A stretch of DNA of 34,485 bases, taken from Actinomycetes bacterium. Its GTDB lineage: Bacteria; Actinomycetota; Actinomycetes; Actinomycetales; Microbacteriaceae. The DNA lies in assembly GCA_023432005.1 (NCBI GenBank), contig JAEYVF010000081.1, positions 1-34,485 of the forward strand, in the 5' to 3' direction. The notes beneath the pieces were generated by a model. The model made no database searches. It saw only the letters and a list, made by a program, of their open reading frames with translations, and was not told where the DNA came from. Positions 15,738-22,784 of this stretch are shown piece by piece. The position numbers and the translations under genes are program-made. How positions within the stretch are numbered: the stretch's first letter is position 1; every line of letters starts with the position of its first letter.

Positions 15738-16214
15738 TCACGCCCCGGCGCGGGCGGAGCGCTGGATCGAGCGCAAAGTGTCGAGCACTCCGGCCTTCGC
15801 CTGCGCGCCCGTGACCGACCCCGTGACCTGCACGAGGTCGGCGACGGGGCCGTTGGCGATGACCGCGAGGTGCGCGGCCTGCACGAGGGTGCCGACGCGC
15901 GGGTCGACGAAGGTGCTCTCGATGTGCGCCCACTCGACGCCGTCGACCGTGACGCGGTCGCGGCCGAGCTCGTGCGCCTGCTCGAGCCCCGCGAACTTCT
16001 CGACGACGGCGTTCGCCGCCACGTCGAGGGCGTAGTCGGCGCTGAAGCGCGTCACCGACACGACGACATTGGGGCGGAACTCCCCCGGGGTCTCCGGGGC
16101 GGCGGCCGCGAGAATCGTTCCGGGGACGCTGATGGCGGACCAGTCGTCGGGGATCTCGACGGTGATGGTCGGAAGCGCCGGGAACGCGTCGCTCGGGAAG
16201 GTCAGTGCGGTCAT
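15738..16214 (-). CDS. LpqN/PsbP-like small protein
   Basis: This 158-residue protein has no signal peptide and no membrane segment, so it is probably cytoplasmic. The pattern VEIPDDWSAISVPG, then FRPNVVVSVTRF, then a helix ending in EQAHELGRDRVTVDGVEWAHIESTF, and finally a strand-helix end resembles the LpqN family and the wider PsbP/Mog1-like fold. This is a fold-level guess. Mycobacterial LpqN is a lipoprotein; here the lipobox is absent. It lies 22 bases downstream of the candidate secreted protein, so a chaperone or partner role is possible. It could also simply be an uncharacterised locus-specific protein. Confidence 0.55.
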   Translation of the reverse strand: MTALTFPSDAFPALPTITVEIPDDWSAISVPGTILAAAAPETPGEFRPNVVVSVTRFSADYALDVAANAVVEKFAGLEQAHELGRDRVTVDGVEWAHIESTFVDPRVGTLVQAAHLAVIANGPVADLVQVTGSVTGAQAKAGVLDTLRSIQRSARAGA

Positions 16215-16236
16215 GTCTCTCGTCTTCTCTCTCGGA

Positions 16237-17628
16237 TCACCAGAACAGGCTGGTCAGGTCTTCCCAGCATTCCTTGGGGCTGAAGCTGACGTCGAACGAT
16301 ACGCCGGCGCCCACGCCGAGGGCGACGCCGAGGTCGAGCGACAGGCTCACCTCCTCCGCCGTGACGGCGAGCTCGGCCTCGGCCTTGACGCCGATGCCCG
16401 CGTACACCTCGCCGGTCACTCCGCCCGTGACACCCATCGCCTCGCCGCTCGCGGATGCGCTGGCCGAGACACCCGCGAAGGCGCTCACACCCGCCGCGGC
16501 CGAGAGGCCGTCGGGGCCGATGGTCGCCGTGGCCTGGGCCTGAGCCTGGGCGGTCGCCTGAGCCTGCGCCGAGCCGCTGAGGGTCGCGACACCCGCCTCG
16601 ACGCTGCCGCTCGCCGCGACCACGGCGGTCGCGCCGACGGCGGCGCTCGCCGTGGCGATCATCGTGCCGTCGTCCTTGAACTGCGCGCTCGCCTCGGCTG
16701 TGGCGGACACGCTCGCCGTCGCCGACGCCTCCCCCTTGGCGGTGAACACCCCGTTGTCGATCTCGCCCGAGGTCGAGGCGCTCGCCTGCAGCTCCGCCTT
16801 CGCCTCCGCGCCGTAGGTCACCGAGTCCTCGTCGTACTTGACGGAGGTGCCGGCGCTCACGCCGGCGGTGGCCGAGAGCTCGTCCTCGCGCCGGGCGGTG
16901 TAGTCGTCGGTGGCGTACTCGTGGGTCGTCGTGTGGGTGACGCCCGTCTTGATGCTCTGCTCGTTCGAGAACTTGATCGACTCGTCGTCGACCTCGATCT
17001 TGTTCCCGCTCGTGATCGTCGACCCGACGAACGTCTCCTCGCTGCCGGTGTAGGTCGAACCGTCGGCGAACTCGACCTCCACCGTCTCGAGGTCCTGCAC
17101 GCCCACGCGCACGCTGGCCTCCGACGAGAAGGTCAGCTTGTCCTGCGGGGGCTTCGTGCTCACGAGCGAGTCGTAGTCCTTGGGCGTCTTGACGCCGGGC
17201 GAGGAGAACGCGACCTCGCCGTCGACCTCGACCGAGCCGACGATCCCGCGCGTGTGGCTCGTCGTGACCGACGGGCCGGATGCGGGCGTCTTGCCGGTGC
17301 CGGAGGGGCGCGGGACGGAGGGCCCGCGGCCGCTCGACGACTCCGCGCTCGCACGCTCCTGCTGCGCGATCTCGGTCTCGATGCGGGCGAGCAGGCGCCG
17401 CGCTGAGGCCACGGCGCCCGTGATGTCGTTGTACGCGGTGAGCGCGCTCCCGACGTAGGCCGGGTCGATCGCGCGGTCGTCCGCGTCGAGGCCCCACGAG
17501 GCCGGGTTGCGCGCGGCGTTGCGGGAGTTCGAGAGTTGCTTCGCGATGCTCTCGAGATGCGAGAGCTGGCCGCGCACGAGGTTCGCCTGGTCGCGGAGGC
17601 TGCGCGGGTTGAGGCCGAGATCACCCAT
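16237..17628 (-). CDS. Candidate secreted protein: helical N-terminus plus Ala/Ser/Gly beta-hairpin repeats
   Basis: I do not recognise a named function. Residues 1-95 are predicted helical, with W45-G46 in a turn (NPASWGLDADD), like the helical hairpin of WXG/LXG secretion substrates. Residues 95-125 are a Ser/Pro/Gly linker. Residues 125-245 are Thr/acidic and strand-like. From 245 to about 450 there are roughly seven units of 25-28 residues in which alternating small residues (such as ASATASVSATAEAS) flank acidic-glycine turns (DNG, DDG, GPDG). The protein ends ECWEDLTSLFW. It starts 3 bases after the small WXG gene. The likely role is as an exported effector or surface fibre of the adjacent secretion system; toxin motifs were not seen. 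Confidence 0.6.
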   Translation of the reverse strand: MGDLGLNPRSLRDQANLVRGQLSHLESIAKQLSNSRNAARNPASWGLDADDRAIDPAYVGSALTAYNDITGAVASARRLLARIETEIAQQERASAESSSGRGPSVPRPSGTGKTPASGPSVTTSHTRGIVGSVEVDGEVAFSSPGVKTPKDYDSLVSTKPPQDKLTFSSEASVRVGVQDLETVEVEFADGSTYTGSEETFVGSTITSGNKIEVDDESIKFSNEQSIKTGVTHTTTHEYATDDYTARREDELSATAGVSAGTSVKYDEDSVTYGAEAKAELQASASTSGEIDNGVFTAKGEASATASVSATAEASAQFKDDGTMIATASAAVGATAVVAASGSVEAGVATLSGSAQAQATAQAQAQATATIGPDGLSAAAGVSAFAGVSASASASGEAMGVTGGVTGEVYAGIGVKAEAELAVTAEEVSLSLDLGVALGVGAGVSFDVSFSPKECWEDLTSLFW

Positions 17629-17631
17629 GGC

Positions 17632-17856
17632 TCAGCCGCCCACCTTCGAGAACACGAGGTCGTCGATGCGCGTGGCGGCACGCAGCAGGCGGTCCGTGAC
17701 CTCCACCTGCCAATCGGAGACGAGGCGCCCCGCGTCGGCACCGGTCCAGACGCCCGCGGCGTGCATGTCGGACACGAGGGAGTTCATCGTGTTCGCGGCG
17801 CTGCGCACCTGCGAGGCCGCGATGTCGGCGTCGCGCGCGGTGCGGAAGATGCTCAT
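17632..17856 (-). CDS. Short WXG100-like protein
   Basis: The 74-residue protein fits a helix-turn-helix hairpin: a first helix to about residue 33, the turn AAGVWTGADAGRL with W37-T38-G39 as the WXG motif, and a second helix to the end. WXG100 proteins are co-folded dimeric substrates of type VII secretion. This one is shorter than the usual ~100 residues and lacks a visible YxxxD/E export signal. It is followed after 3 bases by the 463-residue candidate substrate, with which it might pair. Confidence 0.7.
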   Translation of the reverse strand: MSIFRTARDADIAASQVRSAANTMNSLVSDMHAAGVWTGADAGRLVSDWQVEVTDRLLRAATRIDDLVFSKVGG

Positions 17857-17882
17857 CCTGTCTCCTGGTGGTGGTCGGATCC

Positions 17883-17915
17883 GGCGACCGGAGCCCCTGC
17901 GGGGCCCCGGTCGCC
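17883..17915 (-). promoter_or_regulatory. Strong intra-operon hairpin between two WXG genes
   Basis: The arms GGCGACCGG (17883-17891) and CCGGTCGCC (17907-17915) pair perfectly. After one A/C mismatch an inner stem GCCCC/GGGGC closes on a TGC loop. The structure fills most of the 73-base gap after the WXG100 gene and is flanked by the 11-base direct repeat GTGGTGGTCGG (17868-17878 and 17916-17926). It lacks a T-tract. It could stabilise the upstream WXG100 message or partly stop transcription into the next gene. Confidence 0.55.
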
Positions 17916-17929
17916 GTGGTGGTCGGGTG

Positions 17930-18196
17930 TCAGGCGGACGCCGACTCCTGCTCCGAGGCGTTGTTGCGCGCCGAGGTGCCGGCGTCGCGCAGGGTCTGGG
18001 CGATCTGGTTGAGCGAGTTCTGGATGGTCGACCAGGTGTCGTTCTGGAACCGGTTGCGGTCGTTGCCGACCCAGGTGGTGGCGTTCAGCTTGCTGTTGAT
18101 CGCCGAGACCACGCCCTCGAGGTCGCTCGCCTTGGTGTCGAAGAGCGTCGCGAGCTCGCGGACCTCGTCGGGGTTCTGACCCAGGTATTCAGCCAT
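17930..18196 (-). CDS. WXG100 family type VII secretion target
   Basis: The 88-residue protein is a classical ESAT-6-like hairpin. It has a first helix (about 9-38), the turn NATTWVGNDRNRF with W42-V43-G44 as the WXG motif, a second helix (about 46-74) and a Ser/Glu/Ala tail. Members are exported as dimers by FtsK-type motors and often serve as carriers or regulators of larger substrates. AAAGG 7 bases before ATG 18196 is a good ribosome-binding site. It follows the EssC-like motor gene by 97 bases, in which a separate promoter may lie, consistent with higher expression than the motor. Confidence 0.88.
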   Translation of the reverse strand: MAEYLGQNPDEVRELATLFDTKASDLEGVVSAINSKLNATTWVGNDRNRFQNDTWSTIQNSLNQIAQTLRDAGTSARNNASEQESASA

Positions 18197-18258
18197 GTCA
18201 CTGCCTTTCTTGTGCGGTCCCGCTTCGGGGTTCCCCCTTCACGGGGAGCTTGAGGATG

Positions 18259-18264
18259 ACTCTA
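18259..18264 (-). promoter_or_regulatory. Possible -10 box for the WXG100 gene
   Basis: TAGAGT on the minus strand lies within the 97-base gap after the motor gene and would give a 5' leader of about 55 bases with a proper ribosome-binding site. No clear -35 box is seen, so this is weak. Confidence 0.3.
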
Positions 18265-18293
18265 GGGATGCGCCATGGGGAGCGCGATGGGGA

Positions 18294-21200
18294 CTAATCC
18301 CCACCGTCGGCGAGGCGCGCGAGCTGTACGCGCCGCACCTTCCCGGCCTGGACGAGATAGCCCCGTCCGGGCGGGAACTCGGACCGCTTCGCCCGCGGGA
18401 ACGAGGTGCGGAAGATGAGGTCGCCCTCCTGCTGGTCGGGCTGGATCGCGAAGCCGCGCCGGGAGCTCTTCATCTCGGCGAGCAGCGGCCACGACGACGA
18501 CCAGGTGCTCGTCTCCGACTCGGCGATCACGAGGTGGTCGCCGCGCTTGATCGCCTTGATGAGCTCGACGAGCGGGCCGTCGGCGGGCGTCGACAGGAAG
18601 TCCGAGAGCCCCTCGATCACGAGCGCGATGCGCCCGCCCTCCTCGGCGGGCACCGCCGCGAGCTCGGAGACGTCGCGCGCGAGCGCTGCGACCGCCTCGG
18701 GCGCCGTGGCGACGGCATCCCAGCCCGCGAGCGCGCGGAGCGGGGACTTCGCGGAACCGACGTAGTAGCTGCGCGTCACAGCCCCCGACGCCGCGAGCGA
18801 ACGCGTGATCGCGCGCAGCGCGGTCGAGCGTCCCGATGACGGCGGGCCCATGAGGATGAACGCGCCCGACGGCTCGATCGCGACGGGCCGCAGGTCGTCA
18901 TCCGCGACGCCGATCCACAGCGCATCGGAGGTCGCGGCCGGGAGCGTCGCGACGTCGATGTCGTCCTCGAGCCGAGCGACGCCCGGGGCCGAGCGCACGC
19001 CGCGCTCGCGTAGCGTCGCCGCGAGCCTGTCGAGCGCGCGGGACTGGTCGGCGAGGTTGGCGGAGCCGCCGAACACGGCGATCTGCGTCTCCTGCCCGTC
19101 GACGAGCGCCCGACCGGGAGGCGAGGACGGCGAGAGCACGTCGTTCGGGACGTCGAGGCTGCCGTAGTCGATCTCCTCCGTCATGCGGAGCACGACCTTG
19201 CGCTGCATGCCCGAGGTGATGGCTGTGTTGAGCGCGCCCGGGCGGTCCGCCGACAGCACGACGTGCACGCCCACGGCGCGACCGTCGGCGATGATCTGCT
19301 GGAAGTCGGCGTAGACGCGCCCCGCGGCGTACTCGTACTGCGTGCGGAACGCGGGCCCGCCGTCGACGAGCAGCAGGATGCGGGGCTCGTCCGGGGCGCT
19401 CGCGAGCTGCCGATACTCGGCGATCGAGCCGGCGCGCACGGCGGCGTAACGCTCGGCGCGATCCTCGATCGTTTCGCGCAGCATCGCCAGGAGGCGCGTG
19501 ACGCGCTCCGTGTCGTCGCCGTCGACGATCGCGCCGACATGCGGGAGCGCCTCGAGCATGCGCAGGCCCGCGGCGCCGAGGTCGATGCCGTAGACGTGCA
19601 CGGGACCGCCGAGCGGGGTCACGGATGCCGCGACGGCGAGGGTGCGCAGCAGCACGCTCTTGCCCGAGCCGCCCGCGCCGTACACGGCGAGGTTGCCGTC
19701 GAGATCCGGCCGGAAGTACACGGGGTACTGGCTCTGGTGCTCGGCGTCGTCGACGACTCCGAGCACGAGCTCGGCGTCGGTGCGCTGACGCAGGCGTGCG
19801 CTGTCGTACACCGCCGAGAGCTCGTCGAGCCACGGCTTACGCGGGGCGGGCACCCCCGCGGCCTGTGCGGCGCGCACCATCGTCGCGACGAGACGGTTGG
19901 TGTCGTTCGGCCCGGTCTCCTTCGCCTCGCGTGACTCCTCGACGACGGGGGCCTGCCAGGGCGCGTACTGCCCGAAGCCGAGCTCGGTGATCTCGATCTG
20001 CGGGACCGGCGGCTCTCCGCTCGTGTGCCCCCCGGCGTAGCCCGTCTGGAAGGCGACGAGCCGGGCGGGACCGCTGCGGGCGACGCCGCGCCCCGGGATC
20101 GCCGGGTCGAACTCGGCGGCCACGTCGCTGCCGACGACGTCGATGCTGTCCGCGGCATCCGCGACCCGCAGGGCGATGCGCAGATTGGTGTTCGCCCGCA
20201 GGTTGTCGCGGATGACGCCCGCCGGGCGCTGCGTCGCCATGATGAGGTGGATGCCGAGCGAGCGACCGCGCTGGGCGATGTCGACGATGCCGTCGACGAA
20301 CTCCGGAACCTCCCCGACGAGCGCCGCGAACTCGTCGATGACGATGACGAGCGCGGGCGGGCACTCCGGGTCACCGCGCTTCTCGAGCTCGATGAGGTCC
20401 TTGGCCTTCTTGCGGTTGAAGAGGCGCTCGCGGTGGTGCAGCTCGGCGCGGAGGCTCGTGAGGGCGCGGCGCACGAGGTGGGGCGTGAGGTCGGTCACGA
20501 GGCCGACGCAGTGCGGCAGGTTGACGCAGTCCGCGAACGCGGAGCCCCCCTTGTAGTCGACGAACAGGAACGTCACGCGATCGGGGCTGTACTCGGCGGC
20601 CATGCCGAGCACCCACGCCTGCAGGAACTCCGACTTGCCGGATCCCGTGGTGCCTCCCACGAGGGCGTGCGGCCCCTGCGCGCGCAGGTCGAGGTGGAAG
20701 GCGTCGACGGTGCCCTGACCGACGATGGCGCGCAGGCGCCCCGCGCGACGCGGGGTGGGTCGCACGCCGGGTGCGCGGTCGTGCAGCGAGTCGTTCTGCC
20801 GCCAACGGTCGACGACGGCGTCGGGGGTCTCGGCGAGCTCGTGGCCGAGGAGGGAGAGCAGGGCGATCGACTTGGGCAGGTCGGAGTCGTCGACCCCGAG
20901 AGCCGCGGCGTCGCTCACGGCCGCGAGCGAGCGCGCGAAGCCGAGCGCGGTCGGCGCGTCGACGCTCGCGACCTCGACCGCGTCGTAGACCTCTCCCGTC
21001 CGCACGTAGCCGACGCGGCCGGTGCCCGGCGCGGCGTCGTCGGCGAGGTCGACGAAGGTGCGGGCCGCTGCGGGGAGGGACTCGACGCGATCCGACATCC
21101 AGATCGGGAGGATGCCGGCGAAGACGGCGCGCTCGACGACCGCGTTCGCGCGCGCGCGGTCGATGGGGGCGTCGTCGGAGATGAGCACGACGAGCACGGG

Positions 21201-22784
21201 CGCCGGGGGGCGGAACTCCCGCTCGGTCGTGCCCGTGAAGTCGGGGGCGGATCCCATGATCGACTTCTCGGGAACCGTCGGGCCGAGGACCTGCGCAGCC
21301 GTCGCGCTCTCGGAGCGCGCGCGCCGCTGCGTCTCGATGAGCTCCTCGAGGGCCGACAGCACACTCGCCGCACCGGGGGCGCTGTCGGCGAGCGGCGAGG
21401 TCTGGATGATCGACTGCGGCGAGCCGACGTGCGGGAGCCACTTGAGCCAGTCGAAGTCGCGGGATCGCTGCGGCGAGACGATCGCCGCGAGCGACAGCTC
21501 GGCGGGCGAGTAGAGCGCCGAGAGCTGCACGAGGAGCCCGTTGACGACGCCGAGCGAGCGCGAGGGGTCCCCCGCGACCCCGAGGCAGCCGGCCGACGCG
21601 AGGGACTCGACGACGGCCGTGCGGTCGATCGTGCGGTACCGGTCGACGAGCTCCTCGACGCGCTCCTCGAACGCCGGGACGCCCATGTACTTGACGCTCG
21701 ACTTGACGACGTTGCGGCTCGGGACGGTGCCCGTGCCGAGGCGCAGGTTGAGGAACGACCAGTGCTCGGGGCGACGCGACCACAGGAGCGGTCCGCGCTG
21801 CGCGCCGGCCTCGAGGAGCGCGCCGAGCTGCGGCGCCTCGGCGTCGCGCACCTCGCGTTCGCGCTCGCGCTCGACGTCGAGGGTGCGCGTGAGCCGTTCG
21901 AGCTGCTGCTCGAACTTGGCGGTCGCGCGCTTGAGCTTCGACTTGCCCTGGATCACCTGCGTCGCCCACGTGCCGACCATGATGACGGGCGTGAGGGCGA
22001 GGAGGACGAGCATCGTCTTGTTCTCGATGATGAAGAACAGGATCCCGACGACGAGGAGGGGCGCGAAGAACGCCGCCCACGGGAACGGGACGGGCTCGAT
22101 CTCCTTGGGGATCTCGGGGGCCTCGAACTCGTCGCCCGGGTAGCGCGGCTCGACGCTCGGGGAGCGGTTGAACGCGACGGGACCCGTGCGCTCGCGCACC
22201 GTCGCCGCCGACTCCAGGACGTCCACGGTGATCGCCGTGTCGCCGACGAGGAGCGACTGCCCGGTCTCGGCGCGCACGCGCGTGACGATCGCCCCGTCGA
22301 CCACGATGCCGTTCGCCGAGTTGAGGTCGATGACGTCGACCGTGTCGCTCACCTCGACGCGCGCGTGGCGCTTCGACACGAGCGGATCGGAGAGCTGGAT
22401 GTCGACATCGGCGTCGCGGCCGATGACGAAGGAGCCCCGGCGCAGCTGGAACTCGCGCCCGGCATCCGGCCCCGCCGTCACGCGCAGGATGGCGCTGATC
22501 GGCGCCGTCTCGCGCGCGGGCGAACTCGCGGCGGGTACGGCCTGGATCTGCTCGCCCGAGGCGAGCTTGGCGTCGCTCACGTAGGTCGCGGGGTCGAGCA
22601 CGACGTGACCGCCGGACGGCGACACGACGGCGAGGGTGCGCGGCTCGGGGCTCGCGTCGCGTGCGGCCGGGTCACGCGTCGCGATCGCGTCGGCGATCGA
22701 CCCGACGGTCGCGACGGCGTCGGCGGTGACGACGATGTCGGTGCGCGAGGAGTCCGGGCGCTGCGAGGTCAGCTTGAGCTTCAA
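18294..22784 (-). CDS. FHA-FtsK/SpoIIIE ATPase of the EssC/EccC type
   Basis: The 1496-residue motor starts with a ubiquitin-like fold (1-85), then an FHA domain (about 98-190, with IGRD, SKRHA and DLNSANG), and two membrane helices (about 236-275). Three FtsK-type ATPase modules follow. Module 1 has an intact P-loop GGTTGSGKS (710-718) and Walker B IVIDE (814-818). Module 2 has GAGGSGKS (1036-1043) but LLVDGG in place of an acidic pair. Module 3 has GPPSSGRS (1313-1320), with arginine replacing the lysine. EssC/EccC ATPases bind WXG substrates and power type VII export at the membrane. TTG 22784 overlaps the upstream stop as TTGA, with GGAGG 8 bases before it. Confidence 0.92.
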   Translation of the reverse strand: MKLKLTSQRPDSSRTDIVVTADAVATVGSIADAIATRDPAARDASPEPRTLAVVSPSGGHVVLDPATYVSDAKLASGEQIQAVPAASSPARETAPISAILRVTAGPDAGREFQLRRGSFVIGRDADVDIQLSDPLVSKRHARVEVSDTVDVIDLNSANGIVVDGAIVTRVRAETGQSLLVGDTAITVDVLESAATVRERTGPVAFNRSPSVEPRYPGDEFEAPEIPKEIEPVPFPWAAFFAPLLVVGILFFIIENKTMLVLLALTPVIMVGTWATQVIQGKSKLKRATAKFEQQLERLTRTLDVEREREREVRDAEAPQLGALLEAGAQRGPLLWSRRPEHWSFLNLRLGTGTVPSRNVVKSSVKYMGVPAFEERVEELVDRYRTIDRTAVVESLASAGCLGVAGDPSRSLGVVNGLLVQLSALYSPAELSLAAIVSPQRSRDFDWLKWLPHVGSPQSIIQTSPLADSAPGAASVLSALEELIETQRRARSESATAAQVLGPTVPEKSIMGSAPDFTGTTEREFRPPAPVLVVLISDDAPIDRARANAVVERAVFAGILPIWMSDRVESLPAAARTFVDLADDAAPGTGRVGYVRTGEVYDAVEVASVDAPTALGFARSLAAVSDAAALGVDDSDLPKSIALLSLLGHELAETPDAVVDRWRQNDSLHDRAPGVRPTPRRAGRLRAIVGQGTVDAFHLDLRAQGPHALVGGTTGSGKSEFLQAWVLGMAAEYSPDRVTFLFVDYKGGSAFADCVNLPHCVGLVTDLTPHLVRRALTSLRAELHHRERLFNRKKAKDLIELEKRGDPECPPALVIVIDEFAALVGEVPEFVDGIVDIAQRGRSLGIHLIMATQRPAGVIRDNLRANTNLRIALRVADAADSIDVVGSDVAAEFDPAIPGRGVARSGPARLVAFQTGYAGGHTSGEPPVPQIEITELGFGQYAPWQAPVVEESREAKETGPNDTNRLVATMVRAAQAAGVPAPRKPWLDELSAVYDSARLRQRTDAELVLGVVDDAEHQSQYPVYFRPDLDGNLAVYGAGGSGKSVLLRTLAVAASVTPLGGPVHVYGIDLGAAGLRMLEALPHVGAIVDGDDTERVTRLLAMLRETIEDRAERYAAVRAGSIAEYRQLASAPDEPRILLLVDGGPAFRTQYEYAAGRVYADFQQIIADGRAVGVHVVLSADRPGALNTAITSGMQRKVVLRMTEEIDYGSLDVPNDVLSPSSPPGRALVDGQETQIAVFGGSANLADQSRALDRLAATLRERGVRSAPGVARLEDDIDVATLPAATSDALWIGVADDDLRPVAIEPSGAFILMGPPSSGRSTALRAITRSLAASGAVTRSYYVGSAKSPLRALAGWDAVATAPEAVAALARDVSELAAVPAEEGGRIALVIEGLSDFLSTPADGPLVELIKAIKRGDHLVIAESETSTWSSSWPLLAEMKSSRRGFAIQPDQQEGDLIFRTSFPRAKRSEFPPGRGYLVQAGKVRRVQLARLADGGD

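Noticed and set aside
13530..16283. A plus-strand open frame of about 917 codons opposite leuC, the leader and the FHA gene.
   Set aside because: It lacks domain motifs and runs antisense to leuC and FHA signatures; GC-rich third positions explain the lack of stops.
16237..17628. Calling the 463-residue protein a toxin.
   Set aside because: No nuclease, ADP-ribosyltransferase, lipase or peptidase motif, and no neighbouring immunity candidate is evident; its C-terminal half is repeat-like.
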